Shown piece after piece: positions 36,401-51,400 of a stretch of DNA of 64,000 nt. Location: NCBI GenBank assembly GCA_023053575.1, contig JAKZAP010000021.1:15128212-15192211 (forward strand). Reading direction: 5' to 3'. How positions within the stretch are numbered: the stretch's first letter is position 1; the number at the start of each line of letters is the position of its first letter. The stretch comes from Branchinecta lynchi (Eukaryota > Arthropoda > Branchiopoda > Anostraca > Branchinectidae). The notes beneath the pieces are model-generated. The model saw only the letters and a list, made by a program, of their open reading frames with translations, was not told the DNA's origin and did no database searches. The translations under genes and the position numbers were made by a program.

Positions 36401-39400
36401 TATCTGTTGAAACCGCGCATCCTCTATTATCTGCTATGGAACTTCTGGCAGTCTACATGCATCCATCAATCAATTAATCACATTTAATTCCAAATAACTT
36501 CAAGCTAGAAGAGAGAGATGAATAAAATATTTACGAAATACACAAAAACACAATAAATTAATCGATAGACTTTACAAGATATGACCTAAATAAATGTTAA
36601 AATTAAATTGTGTAAACATAGGGTTGATGAATTGGCAGGGACATCAAACTATAGGCTACCCTCTATTATCTGATGCATGTTTAAACTTGCCTTCCACCAA
36701 AGTACACGATGACAGAGCTGTACACACTTCCGTCGGGTTGTTAATTTCAGAGTATGTAGCCCCTTTCCTGATCGCCTGGCACTCTCTTCTTCCGCTTCTA
36801 CGACGCGAAAATTCCATAATTCCTTCGATGAGCTTCGTGAACCAACAGATAATAATTAGCAATAGCATTATCATGAGTTTACTCTGTCGATATGCAAACA
36901 GCCAATCCTTAAATATTCCTTCAGCCCAAGCTGACTACGAATCATATTTGATGGTGCAAAACGGATACGTCAGCTGAATTTTATTGGAGCTATATTTCGG
37001 CCCTTCTTGGCAAGGGTCCTTTTCCCCACAAGTTCATTTTTCCAACTTGAGCGTTTTGAGCCTGAAGAGGACCTTTGCCAAGAAGGGCCGAAGCTAAATT
37101 TTATTAAACCTATATTCGCCCCTTCTTGCCAAGGGTACTCTTCAGACTCAAGCCACTCAAACTGGAAAATTAACTTCAGATTTTTCCACACGTTCATCTT
37201 CCAAAAATTCAGCTGATGCATTCACTTTTGCTCTGTCAAATATTGGTGCATAAATATCAGCCAGAGCTGACTGCGAATCGTAGCTGAAAATTTCTTTAAA
37301 CAGATGAGCTAAGCTTTGCTCCAGCAGTGTTTCGGCTCTTCTTGGCAAGGGCCCTCGTCAGGCTAAAGGCAGAGAAACGAACTTGCAGTTCGATTTTCAA
37401 TTTCGTCCCAGCAGTATTTCCAGTTCTTATAAGACCACCCACCGCCCAGTGACTTCTTGAAGGTTTTGGAAGATAGTGAGCGTGTTCCAGCCTTCTAACA
37501 ATAGTAACTATTAGTTACTATTTTCGTTTCAACCTCACGAAAACTTGCTAGGCTGACCGTTCCAACCTTTTCGAAATAGTAACTAACAGTAACTATTTGT
37601 AACTCTGTAACGTGATTGGTCGGACTCCCCCATGGCATGATATTCTGCTGGAAAATAGAAAAATCGTTCCAGCCTTGACGGTAAACAGTCAGAATTCGTG
37701 ACGACGTGCGTAGTAACAATGTTAAGCAGGGTGGAACACGCTCAGTGTTGACAGAGTGGAGTCAGTACTCAGTAGTTCGACTTTCAAAGAGACATTTCGG
37801 ATCACTCTTTCGAAACTTGGCTGTTTTTATATCTTTATTTCAGGGATTGCGTTGGCATTCCTTCTCGGTGTATACTCGACATGCATCGGTAATACGACAG
37901 CGTTTGGTGAATCAGCGAAACAGCTTGTCGGTCTATCTGGAATTTTCATCGGTGTTGGAGAAATTGTTGGTGAGTCTCTTTTAAAGTTAAACTGAATGGT
38001 TAGAATGGTGCAGAGGATCCTGCGTCGTGCGCGATCTAGTCGTGCGCGATCCAGTCGCGTTCTTTGTTTCTTTTCTGTATTCTCCGCATCACCTTTTCGA
38101 TGGTTTGTTGTCAGCCGATCAAACCAATCAGCATTTTTATCTTCAGACCGAAAGTGTTCCAAGCCTATAATTAGTTTGTTATACAGACAAAATAATATTT
38201 ATGTATGCAGAGATGGTTAAATCACGAGTCCGGAGTCGGATTCACATCCAGGATTCATATTTCGGCCGGATTCGAGTCAGTCAGGCTGGATTCGGATTCA
38301 GACTCGGAGTCAAAACTCACGAATTTTCAGTATCCTCTCCAGTTCCTAACCTTTTCCCAATTTGTACACACTGTGCCAAGATATTAAAAATAATCATAAT
38401 AATCTTTAATTTTCTTAATAGCTCGTACAATTCACTCGTTATTTATAGCATTGGATTGTCGTAAAGTTTACCACCAATACATATAATAACACTAAATAAG
38501 ACATTTTGATAATAAGTTTAAAAATTCACAGTTGACACTTAATATGAACGTGTCCGAAAGCTTTTTAGTGCTGTAAATGCGAATTTTCAGTATCCTCTCC
38601 AGTTCCTAACCTTTTCCCAATTTGTACACACTGTGCCAAGATATTAAAAATAATCATAATAATCTTTAATTTTCTTAATAGCTCGTACAATTCACTCGTT
38701 ATTTATAGCATTGGATTGTCGTAAAGTTTACCACCAATACATATAATAACACTAAATAAGACATTTTGATAATAAGTTTAAAAATTCACAGTTGACACTT
38801 AATATGAACGTGTCCGAAAGCTTTTTAGTGCTGTAAATGCTGCAGTTAATGCTGCATATTTATTTATTTTTGTCCGAAAGCTGTTACCTTTATTTCTTCT
38901 CTGACACTTCCAGAATACCGGAATTGAACTTAGAAAGAAGAAAAAGAAAAAAAGAATTAGCTATATAAAGGACGACTTAGAACGTGTCCGAAAGCTGCGA
39001 AACGAACGAACATGCTGAATTACTATGCAGCATTTCGCTTTCGCTCACTTAATGCAGCATTAATTCAGCATAAAATTATCGAAAAATTCACCAAGAATGC
39101 TAAATTTTATGCTGAGTTTTCAAGAAGAAACTGGGGAGTACGGCGATTCTTTCAGCGTTTTCGGCGGCAAACATAACAAATTCAAAAAGACAACTGACAA
39201 TCCGGAAAACATTCCAAATTCTAAGACAACTGGCGATCATGGCCAACGAAGAAAGGAAAGATAAGAAGATAAGAAGGTTGGATATCAGTAGCTGATCCAT
39301 TTCAGCTTATATAGCTAATTCTTTTTTCTTAAATATTCTTTGAGCCCAAGCTGACTTTGAAACATCGTTTGAATAAATCTTTTTTCTTCTTCTTCTTCCT

Positions 39401-42400
39401 GGCTTAAATTTTGGTATTCTAGAAGTGTCAGAGAAGAAAAAAGGTAACAGCTTTCGGACAAAAAGAAAAGGAAAATGCAGCATTAATGCTTTCGGACACG
39501 TTCTCAGACTTCGTAAAGTTTTTCGCAAAGTATGCTCCGTGTCGCCGCTCAGACGGGAATTCGACCTAGATAACATTACGAAAATTTTGTGTGGCAATTT
39601 GTTCTAGAAAGAAAAAGATTCTAGGGAGATACTACGAGAATCGCCGTCTTTGCGGAATTAGCATCTTTGCTGAATTTTTTCGATGAATTTTATGCTGAAT
39701 TATTGCTGCTTTAACTGAGCGAAAATTTAAATCTGAAAGCAAAATGCTGCAGAAAATCCTGAATTAATTCAGCATTTTCGTTCGTTTCGGAGCTTTCGGA
39801 CACGTTCTATATACCATTTACCTTATTAATCACTACATAGAGTTGAAATGGCGTACGAAATAGGGCATCTGTCAGTATAATCTGTGTTATTGTGCTTAAC
39901 TAGACCCAAATTCACCCCTGTTTGCCAAGAGGAAACCCATACTAAGCAACAATTTATATCGCCCAGCTACCGTCTCATTTGTCTTAGGCACCAGTGCTTT
40001 TTTGTCACCTCTGATTTTTAAACTATACTACTTGTAAGTGATTTGATTTTTGTTCAGGTCGGATTCGATTCAGAACTCGTCCTATCTCTGTATGCATGAC
40101 CTGCAAGCAATCAGTGATATAAATTAAAATTTAAAGTCCTAAACTACGGTTACTACAGAACCAAACTACAGAACCAAAAACAGAACTACAATCGCCTACT
40201 ACGAGTATTGCACCGTATTGCCCTTCCTGTTTGTACCAGTTGCGCCCTTTCTCGACCCGTGGAGCTAAAGTTTCATAAGAGATAACACAAGGATGCGCAG
40301 TTTCTACAGAAAACGCTTGGGATGTTATCTGTTGTGATATTAGTTGCATCTTTGCAAATACCATGGCATCATACCACGGTAACTGGGGGACCTGCAATTA
40401 GTCGCTTTTGCAGTTGACGTGGTATCTGATACAACGGTCTAAAGTCATATTCGCAGTTATCGTGGTATCTGATTCAGATACCACGGTACGTTGCTAGATA
40501 CCACGGTAGCTGCAAAACGCCTTTTTGACAGTGGTATCGATACCATGGTATCTACAAAAACGCAACTGCTGAAAACGTTAGGGGAGACTTAGGCGAAAGC
40601 GGACGGGGGCGCCGGGTCCGGACATCGAGCCCTTGCGCCAAATAGCTGTGACTATTTTCACCAAAAAGTTGTCGCAAGATGGCAGGCATGACAGTAGTGA
40701 ACATTCGGCGGGAAGTTATAACGTTTTATTCCAAATACAACGGACAAGAAAATAAAAATAATGTTTTCGATGATTTCTGGAAATAACCTTGGGGGAGTAG
40801 AAATGGGTAGATAACTTCGCTGAGGAAATCCGTAGAAATTCGTCATTTCGCTGGTGCTTAGAAGGGTCTCTCTAAAAGAGATTGTGCAAGCCGCAAGTGT
40901 TTTCGTTAAAGGACCCATCGCACTATTTACTCTTTAACTTACATTATTTTAAAATATTTGAATACTTTAAAACTAGTCTCTGCTTTCAACAAATAACCCA
41001 CGGTTCTTGCTGTTTTTAGCCTTTGCGAGATCCGTTTACTTACAGTGAAAACAGGGAAACAATTTACATAACCGGTTTTTCTGATGGAAAAACTTCTCGC
41101 AGACAACCTTCGGCAGTTTAATACATTGAAGGTAACAACACACGGCAAATGAGAAAATCAGCGTGGTTTTGTTAGAGGGGTTAGAATGTACCGTACGAGA
41201 TTGGGGTCTCCGTGTTTAGAAATACATAGAGAGATTGTGGAAGTAGGTTGCATTAGTATTATAGGTAAGACTTCAACCCATTTATTTTTGGTGGCCACTT
41301 TGTCAGAATCGATCCGCGTGGGGTGACTCCAGACGATTTTCATGGGGCGAGTTCGGACAGCAATTAGAGCTGTCAGAAATCACAATATCGATGATGCTTA
41401 GTATATAGACAGTTCGAACAGCAATTAAAGCTGTCAGAAATCACAATAACCATGATTCTCAGTATATATGCAGTCTTCTTTCGACATCTTTTGATGGCGA
41501 AAGATGACTGAAATGAACACGGATTATGAAGTCGTTCAATCAATCAATCAACCAATATTTTATTTCCGCCAAAGATAGCGAGTAAAAAAGAAATTAATAG
41601 ACACTGACAAATTTCGGCTAAAACACTATAACTGCCAAAAGCTAGCCTAACTACACTGCCGAAAATACTTAAAACTTATCTACAATTTAATTACAGTTTA
41701 ATAACTGACAAGTTGAAAATAAAAAAAAAAAAAGAAGAAAAATATCATTCACGAAAAAACCTGCACAGGTTATGTAGGAGACCTGAAAAATTTGATACAA
41801 CCAGTTGATGTTTTTAATTCATTATAATAAGCGGATCTTTAAGATTATAGTGTTCCATCATTTGTGTGTTAGAAAAATAACGAGAAAATCGACATAAAAA
41901 CTTTCCAAATTTAAAAAATGACGTTTTCATATGCTTTAAATTGCTAAGGGTAAAATACGGTAAAAGGGGATAGAAGCAATTAAAATTTGAGGTAAAACAG
42001 CAGTATTAAAAATTCGCGACAAAGATTGCTCAAGTTTTTGTCTGAACGGCTCGTCAGTGTCTATGTTGGTGAGAGATTGCACACTCGTCGGCAGTGATAC
42101 AAATTACCTCCATCCACGACGCTATATAAAAATATATTAAAAAAAAAAAAAAATTGTATTCCCAGAGAGGATTGGAAGCACGGCGATAACTTTGGATGAC
42201 GTGCTTTTGTACCTTTTTGTCACCAAACTAAACTTAAACAGGGTTAAACTAAAAAATAAAATCTCCCGATTTATGCCGTGCGAATTCCCTTTTACCATCC
42301 CTAATCAGTTTTTTTTTAACAGTATCGATATCAACCCCCCCCCCCCCCCCCCCCCGCATCATCTCCCCACCGGATCGGAAAAGAAGTTCCATTTTCGAGA

Positions 42401-45400
42401 ACGGTGATGAGCCTGAGTCAGAAGTAACCCAGAATATTTATTAAAATAAACCCAATCTAGCAGGAAACAGCAGCCGTGTCCAAAATAAAATCACATTACT
42501 AGCTTTCAACCAGTTTTCAGGAAAGAAATTCACGAAATCAGATATTTAAGGAAGAATCTTTGATTGTTTTTTTCCACAAGTTTATTTTCCAGCTTGAGCG
42601 TCTTTAGCCTGAAGAGGACCCTTGCCAAAAAGGGCTGAAATATAGCTCTAATAAAATGTAGACGACATATCCGTTTTGCATTATCCAAAATAGATATCAT
42701 GCTAAACTATATGCCATGGGAATAGTTTTATATTTTGTTTTGTGCTACTAGTAGTTGAACTTGCTTTTTTCAAGTTTCTTAAAGGATCTTTTATACGGTG
42801 GGTATTTTTCCCCGGAGATGAGAGGGGAAAGTGTTCAGACGGTACCGGGGGATTTTTCAAGGGAGAGTACTGTCGTGTGGCAATAGATTCCAAGGTTGTA
42901 AAGCGTAGGATATCTGTCTACAAGGGACACCAACATGTGTCCATTTCGATCATTTCTTAGATGGAAATAATCAAAGTTATTGCTCGAAAATCTGATTTTG
43001 TTGTTGCTGACGTCAAAGAATACCCATCGACAAGGAAATCCCCGGGTAAAATGTTCGCGAAATTGAAGTCCAAAATACCCGGGGGTTTGTTGCTGTTGCG
43101 GTGAAAATTACCCGCGGAGTACGGGTAAATACCCTCCGTGTAAACGTAGCTTAACTGAGAAAGGAATAAAACACTAGTCTAGTGGTATAAGAAGTACCGT
43201 CCGAAGTCACCCCATGTATGGGGCGACTTCGGACACTTCGCCAGGGTCTGCTTTAAGTATCCTTGCCAGAAAACTAAAGAAGGAGGTGGTCTGAAAAAAA
43301 TCAACCTTATAACTGAATTTTTATCTTTCCCTAGAGATAAAACGAAAGCCGAGACTTTAAAACTGTGACTTGCAGAAACTTTGGAATAAAAAACGCCCGG
43401 ACTCACCCCAGTCTCCCGTATGCATTAAATGTTATTGATAAGAAGCATTGCGGTTTTTTGGGTCTTCTTGGTGCATAACGTTACGTTGTCTGTTGGAAAT
43501 GCGCATAATCCTTGTGTTATCTGTTTTGAAACTGCTGACAGTGTGATCAGGCACAGTAAACAATAATAAAATAACGTTTGATACTAACAATCGGATACGT
43601 CAGTTACATGTTATTGAATGTATATTTCAGGCTCGAGCCTAGAGTGGACCCTTACCAAGAATGGCCGAAAAATAGCTCTAATAAAATTCAGCTGACGTGT
43701 CTGTTTTGCACTGTCAAATGTAAAATGTTTTTCTGCGTTTCATTGACAGCTTGTGAAATCTAGCCATTTTTTTTTTATTTATATATAACCTCACTCTTTA
43801 ACAATTGCGCCATCCAGTTTTGATTTAGTCCTTCAGCCCAAGCTGACTGCGAATCATATTTGACGGTGAAAAACGGTTAAGTCAGCTACATTTTATTAGA
43901 GCTATATTTCAGCCCTTCTTGGCAAGTGTCCTCTTCAGGCTCAAGCTGGAAAATGAACTTGTCTTGCTTGAGCCTGAAGAGGACCCTTGCCAAGAAGGGC
44001 CGAAATATAGCTCTAATAAAATGTAGCTGACTTATCCGTTTTGCAACGTCAAATACAGTTTTGATCGTACTCCTTTGTTCCGAATATTTTTTTTCCAACA
44101 ATTGTATTCGCTATATTCTCCACAATAAAATTCCAAGTCATCTCTACTTTGTTTTTCGGCAAAATTCTTGAAAAGCGTTCCCTAACACTGCAATTTTCAA
44201 TTTCAGCCAAAGCGGAGAGTTTTCCGTGTTATTTGAGTAAAGCAAGTTTATCCTAACAAGAAAATGACTTGCACATACAAAACTTCATTTTGATGAAATG
44301 GAATTGAAACTTCAAATGAGAGTGAAACAAACAGCTCAGATAAAACCAGTCAGAATTGACCATTCTGTATTTGTAAGGAATAAGGATAACGGCTGAATGA
44401 GACCAGGTAAACACAAACTGAGTTAGCTAGCCAAACAAGTGGCGTTTTTCAGAATAGAATTGAAACCACAACAGACCTGAAAAAATTGACCCAAGACCTG
44501 ATGACAGAAAAGGTTGCCAAAGTGATAATCCTGTGTTTGCGAGGATTCAACGTCCAAAGTTTTTTTTATGGCACTTGCCCTTCGGCCAAGTGCCATATAG
44601 CGATCGCAATTTCTGTCCGTCCGTCGGTCTGTCGGTCGGTCCACGGGCACTTCCACATAAGCTAGGACGATGAAACTTGGCAGGCGTATCAGGGACACCA
44701 AATGATTAAGTTCGAAATAGTAACTTCCCCGATCTGAGCATCGTGGGGTTGGTGGAAGGAGGGGGAATCCGGAGTATTGATGTATTTATAAATTTTGGAC
44801 GGGTGATCGGATCTTAATGAAACTTGATATTTGGAAAGACCTTGTGCCTCAGACGACCAACTTAATATCCGGACTGGATCCGGTGACTTTTGGGTGGAGC
44901 GGGAGGGGGCAACCGGAAATCTTGGGAAACGCTATGAGTCGAGGGATCGAAATGAAACTTGGTGGGAAGACACCAAGCAAACAGTAGATACGTCATTGAC
45001 ATAACCGAACCGGATTCGGGCACTGTGGGGGGAGTTGGGGGGGGGGGCGGGCGGAATTCTGGTGATCCCGCGAGTGTGGTCCTTCCTGATGTATAAGACG
45101 ATGAAACTGGGCTGGCGTATTAAGGACTCGAAGAAAATGACTTGAGAATAGTCGTTTACATGGTCAGACCATCGTGGGGAGAGTGGAGGAATGGGGAATC
45201 CGGAATCTAGTGGCATTCATAACTTTTGAACGGGCGATCCGATTTGAATGAGACTTCACAAGTGAGAGAAGTGTCGTCTCCGATGTTCCATGTCAAGTCC
45301 GTGCCGGATCCGATACTTGTGGGGGGAGTAGAAGGGGGCACCGGAATCTTCGTGAAACGCTTGGCGTCGAGGGATCGGGTTGGAATTTGGTGGGAAGAAC

Positions 45401-48400
45401 AAACATAAGCCCTATATACGTTCTTGAAACAATTAGACCATATCGGGGCTCTTTGGGGGGAGTTCGAGGGGGTTTCCCATAAATCCGATGATCGCGAGTA
45501 AGGATACTTCCAGATGTGCTAAGGACGATGAAACTTGGCAGTCATATTAGTAACCCAACCAAATAGACTTAAGGACCTGACACAAAGGTTTCTAGGAAAA
45601 CTTCCGTTTCTTGATCCTACCATTTTCGTAAGGGGAGGGGAATCTGGAAATTACTGACTTGTGTAGGGTGTGAACGGGTGGTCCGATTCGAGTAAACTTT
45701 TCTGATGATAGGAACTAATGACCTAGACAGGCAAGACATGTCTCCGAACCACATGCTGCAATAGTTGGAAGAGTTGGAGGGGGGGGGGGGGTCTGGAAAC
45801 TTTGTGACATGCAAAAAGATTAAACGAATGTACCAAATGGGATGCAACTTTTACAGTACCGATTTTATGCGACCTAGTTTGTTTTTACGGTTCAGACCGG
45901 ATCCGGCCAGGATAGAAGTAGGATAAATCGGAAACCAAAAGTTTGCAGATATGCTTCGATAGGACTCAGACTTGAAGGATGAGAAGAGGAGATGTCAGAG
46001 ATACGAGGTCTATGTTTCCTGGTTGTATTTGGCCACAGTGTGGGGAGTTGGAGGGGGAGTCCTGGAAATTTTGTGGCTCGCTTAGGTGTCACACGAGTGG
46101 AGGGATTTGAATGAAACTTGAAGAGCAGATATAACATGTTCCCTAGATGACATAGTTTAGGGTCCGGACCGAATCTGAACACGGGTGGGGGGGGATACCC
46201 TAGTTTCGCGAAAAATGCTCAGACTCAAGCGAAACTTGATAGCCGGTAAGAGAAGATGCTTTAGATGATCAGTGTATGTGTCTGGACCAGATTCGGCCGT
46301 GGTAGGGGGAGTTTGAGGGGGACGGGTACCGGAAATATTGTGCCTTGACATTTGCTCTAGATGATCCGAGGCGATGCTTTGAATGCTCATCCTCGAATGA
46401 AACTAGATATCCTATTTCTAAGTCCGATCCTTGGAGGATTGAGGGGGTATTTTGTGACGTTTTCATCTACTTCCTTGCAACACCTACTCGTAACAAGTGC
46501 CATATGAGCTGGTAGCTCTTGTTTGTTCCTAACTAACTGATACACAAACATTAATAAAATTTTACTCTGCACTTACAAATTTATTTCGGTGTTTGAACCG
46601 GAGAAAGAAATACATCGAATGGTTCATTTCCTTCCGTAAAAAAAAATCTACAAAACAAAATCGATCCAACGCTGGATAGAACGATCACCGTACGAAACTG
46701 CGAACATGGAGCGAAAAAAAAAATATTAATTAACGATTACGGACCTGAATGAGACTGGATTACAGTAAGCTACGCGCACACACATTTTCGACTGCGAAAA
46801 TACGCTTGCGAAATTCTCGTCACTATGGGGATACTTGGCTGCAATGTTTCGACATTCCGAGCAGAAGTAGGAAATTCGCCTCCGACTGGGAAAATGGAAC
46901 TGTATGTGAACGTACTTTTAAAATTGTTGGAAAATCGTGCCGGTAGATTTTCTTCAGAAGTGTTCCTTTCAGTTGAAAGTTTGAAGTTAAAATTTTATGC
47001 TTGGTGCGAAATTTTTTTTTTTTGCCGACAGTTTAGGCTTCAAAGCAAAATACGATAACTTGTCATTACAAGCTGATTTAAGATTTGTTTTGATTGAGCT
47101 GATTTTTTTTTTTTACAAAATCGTGCGGACAGAGAATGTCGGTATGCTTTTGTGTTGTTTGGCTTCACAGATCATTTAAGTCAAGCTCCCTTTCTTTCTT
47201 TCTTAGAAGGACCACTCGCAATATTTACTCTTTAACTTACAGTATTTTAAAATATTTGAAACTTTAAAACTAGGCTATACTTTCAACAAATAACCCACGG
47301 TTTTGGCTGTTAAGCCTTTTTCTGAGACCTGTCGACTCGTAGGGAAAGCAGGGAAACAATTTACAAACCGTTTTTTCCGATGGAAAAACTTCTCGCAGAC
47401 AACAGTCGACAGCGTGATACACATCGAATATAGGAAAACACGGCAAGTGAGAAAATCAGCGTGGTTTTGTTAGAGGTATTACGACATTTACGACGACTGT
47501 ATTTGTATGTGAAGAAGCACTCTCAACCTGATATGGCGAGGGGTGTAGTAGGCCGGACATAGATGGCAAATGTCCTTGGATACAGTCATCGGAGGCACGA
47601 CAGCCTAGGGCGTCTGGTGGCCTACTACACATGCAGACTTCACGGGTTCATTGTGGATTCCCCCGGTATATCAGACTAAGGTTTGCGTACCGAACCACAA
47701 TACGCTATAAACCACCCATCATACACTAGGCCCTACAGGCCAGCCCACTCTTAAGGAGCTTTAAACAAGACTCATAACAATGACCTAAGGTCCATAAATA
47801 AACAAAAGGTTTGTCTGGTACTTACAATAATAATATCAGCAACCTTTAAGTAAAAAGGGTTGTTCCCGGTCGGGACCCCGGAAAAGAAGTGCGGAAGAAG
47901 ATGACTCATGCTCGCCGGATAAGTCATGAACATGAGTTATTAAAATAATGAAGAGTCACGACAGTATAAAAGATATACTGAACAGAAAGGACTAGCGCTG
48001 CCTAACGGCGGCACAAGTGAACAGTGCGGGAGATGGCACCACCATAACAGAGGGGTATGAATGCACTGTACGAAATCGGGGTCTCGTGGTTTAGAAATAT
48101 ATGGAATGATTATGGAAGTAAGATGCGTTAGTATTATAGGTAAGACAGGTCCTTTAAGTAGTTTGTTTTAGTTGATGTTCAAGGGCTATTTTGTCGTTTC
48201 GGTTTTTAGGATGTTATAGGGTTTTTACCAGAGCTGGTGGACTCGACTGTTGTTTTTCATTGACTCGGACTCGTCGTTCTGGGAGCAAGACTAAACGTCT
48301 CGGCCCATTAGTTCTAAAATAAAACTAAGCTACAGCGACCAATAAGAGATTGGCCAATGGATGGTTATGTTGTACCATTTTCAGCAGGATTTAATCAAGT

Positions 48401-51400
48401 AATAACTTTCAGGACTAAGTAATACAACCAAAAACCATAGGTAACAAGGGAATAAATGCTTCTGAAAAATCAGATTTGTGAAAACGACATAGTTTTGGAT
48501 TACAAATTGTATTAACAGAGCAAATCCTGTGAGAAAGTAAGTACTGAAATCTGAAGTAAATTGACGCGCTCATGACAGCTTAGATACACTATGTCGGAGG
48601 TACAACACTAAAACCTAATCGTTATTTCAGTGCAGTCACCCCCCCTTCCTTTTCTCTACAATCACTTCATATGTCTCGTCTCGAACGATTCATGTCCAGG
48701 ACTTGGAATCGTCTTGACTCCTGAGCGTGACTTCGGTCTCGGACTTGTCTCGGACTCGGACAAGCTGGAATCGGATTAGCTCTGGTTTCTACCTCTGGGC
48801 ATTGAAATATTGTTTGTTCTTTTAGTTGGAAAAGATAGAAAGAGTGTTGTAAGAAGAAGAAGTGCAAATGTGGCCATGTGTGAAGGACCAGTCTGAGTCC
48901 CTGAAATCTTATGCAAGCTAAATGGGGAGAAGAACCATATTTTATTTCATGGATGGATGGGAGAAGCTTAGAGGCCGTAGTTTGTTTAAGGGGGAACGCA
49001 CTTCCTCTTGGGTAAAAAAGAAATCTGTTTGGAAAAATAAGTTAAGCGTTGGCCGTTACTGGTGCCCAATCTGTTGCGTAATTGCTGAGAATCTTTTACA
49101 TTTTATGCGCGAATGTTGCGAATCGGCGAGATTAAAGGAGGAAATGTTAGGGAGGATTGTTTTAGGAATGGAATGGTTTAGTAGTTTGAATGGAGATATA
49201 TGCTTTACCGTAACACGAAATTTGGCGGTGTTTGTTCGATTAGCAGCGAAGTACCGGGAGGATCTGATGTAAGTGCTGTAAAATTATATCTTGGATTTTA
49301 GTTTTCTATCTACACTGTAAAAAGTTTCTCCGAATAAGGATACAGTATTTGCTACTGGGATTAATCTCATCTCTATTGGGATAAAATTAAACCGAATTAG
49401 GGGTAATCTTTTCTCAATAAAGATAAGATTAATGTAGCAAATACTGCAAGATTTTTTTTTTACAGTATATGTGTTCGTTCGCGTTTGCTTTATTCTCTGT
49501 ATTAAATAAAGAAAAAAAAATATTGCAATAAAGAAAAAATAAAATAAACCCATCTATTCAATTCAGTCCCATTTTTGGTACAATGATCAGACAGTACAAT
49601 GCCGTAAGCAAGCATTACCAATCCTTCATTTCAGGTGGTCTTCTCTTCACCATTCTCGGCAAGAAAACTAGCAAGTGGGGCCAAGACCCAATTGTCTTGG
49701 TTGGTCTAGTGACACATATCATTGGCTTCGGCCTTGTCTTCTTGAACATTCCCGGTGATGCCAACTTGGGACCAACGTCTACGAGCGCCTACATTACTCC
49801 TAAGTAAGTCAGATAAATAAATATATATAATGCTGATAAAGGCTTTCATAGGCCTCTTACTACACAAAAAAACACAAAATTGTTTAGAGATAAAATTTTA
49901 TATAAAATTTTTATATAAAATTTTAAATACTTTTATATAAAATTTTATTTATAAAATTATACCTTACCTTAAAGACAAATTTTGGTACCAGAAATCTAAC
50001 TAAATCAAACTCAGCGGAATTTTTAGACCTCTACTTGTATTATATTTGACGGTTCAAAACGGATCTACCAACTTTATCTACCTTTAAATGTAGCCGGACG
50101 CATCCGATAGTTGTTTTTTGTCGTTACAAAACAGAAATAAATGTAAAACACATATGACTATAATTTAAGCTTATTGATGTAACGGTCATTTGGTTTTAAC
50201 CATGAGACCCCGTCTTGTTGGTCCTGGTTTGTCTACGTGGCTCCGACAATGGAGTCCTAGACTTCTAAATTATATTCAAAAAACTGTTTATGGAATTGGT
50301 CACGGTACAAGTCCCTTGTGTAAAGTGCCATCTATATCAATAATTTCCTTGACATGGGGATGTGAACTGGTTAGATGAATTTGCCCTCGGGCGGGATCAC
50401 TGTTCCTATGGCAGGCTTTTACCAGACTATTGTAGTGGTTTGCGAACTCTGTTCACAAGCCCCTCGGTAGCTCAGTGGTAGAATGACTGCCTTGTAAGCA
50501 GTGGGTCCTGGGTTCAAATCCCGGCTGAGGAGCATTTTTGTCTATCAGTTCACTACTTATAAAATGGTCATAATGTACAACTATAGTGTCTAATAATTTG
50601 TAACTAAAAACTTTAAATAAGTTTCCCAGCAAAAATTAACACAAAATTTAAAACAGCATTACGAAAATGGAATAAAAAAAAATATATATACAGCAGAGAT
50701 TTAAACACTAATTTATAATTTAAAAGTTTCAATAGGTCTCTGACACACTAACGCACAATGTCAAACCTCTTACATTACGAAAATAGAAAAGAAAAGTTGT
50801 ATATTAATCAGAGATTTAAGTTTATCCATAATAATTTGTACCAAAAACTAAAAATGAGTTTCTGACTCAAGACTAACCTAAAATTTCAAATGTCTTACAT
50901 TATCGAAATAAAAAGAATAAAATAAATCGGAGAGTTGGGCAGTATGACATAACTGGTAGTATGACACACTCTCGGAACTATTGGTTCTATTGGTTTTATT
51001 CATCTAGCAGCTTACTGAGTTCTACAATAGAACGGCGAAAACTAGTTTAAAAAAAAAAAAAAAAAATTACTCACTCAGCATTTACGCGAAAAATATGTAT
51101 TTGTTGACCCTCAAAGTTAGTCTTTTTGTCTAACTACGAACTCCCTGGACAAGGTGTTATGACATAATAAGCATTTCTGCCAGGGACCTAGGCAAGGTAT
51201 TAAATTATCATAAGCAGTTGAGAAACTGATGGATATGCACACACTCTAAGAGGAAATGCAGATCTAAAAAAAAAAATGGGGGAGTCGGGTAGAATGTCAC
51301 ACTTTGTGTCGGCTTGTATGACACGTGTCATTGTACCCGACTGACGTTTAAGAATGTAAGATTTCTGTTGTCTGCATGGTTCTGTTATTTATTCATTAAA

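Noticed and set aside
36594..36977. 127-codon plus-strand frame
   Set aside because: No recognisable domain; its end runs into family F repeat sequence and a minus-strand frame overlaps it.
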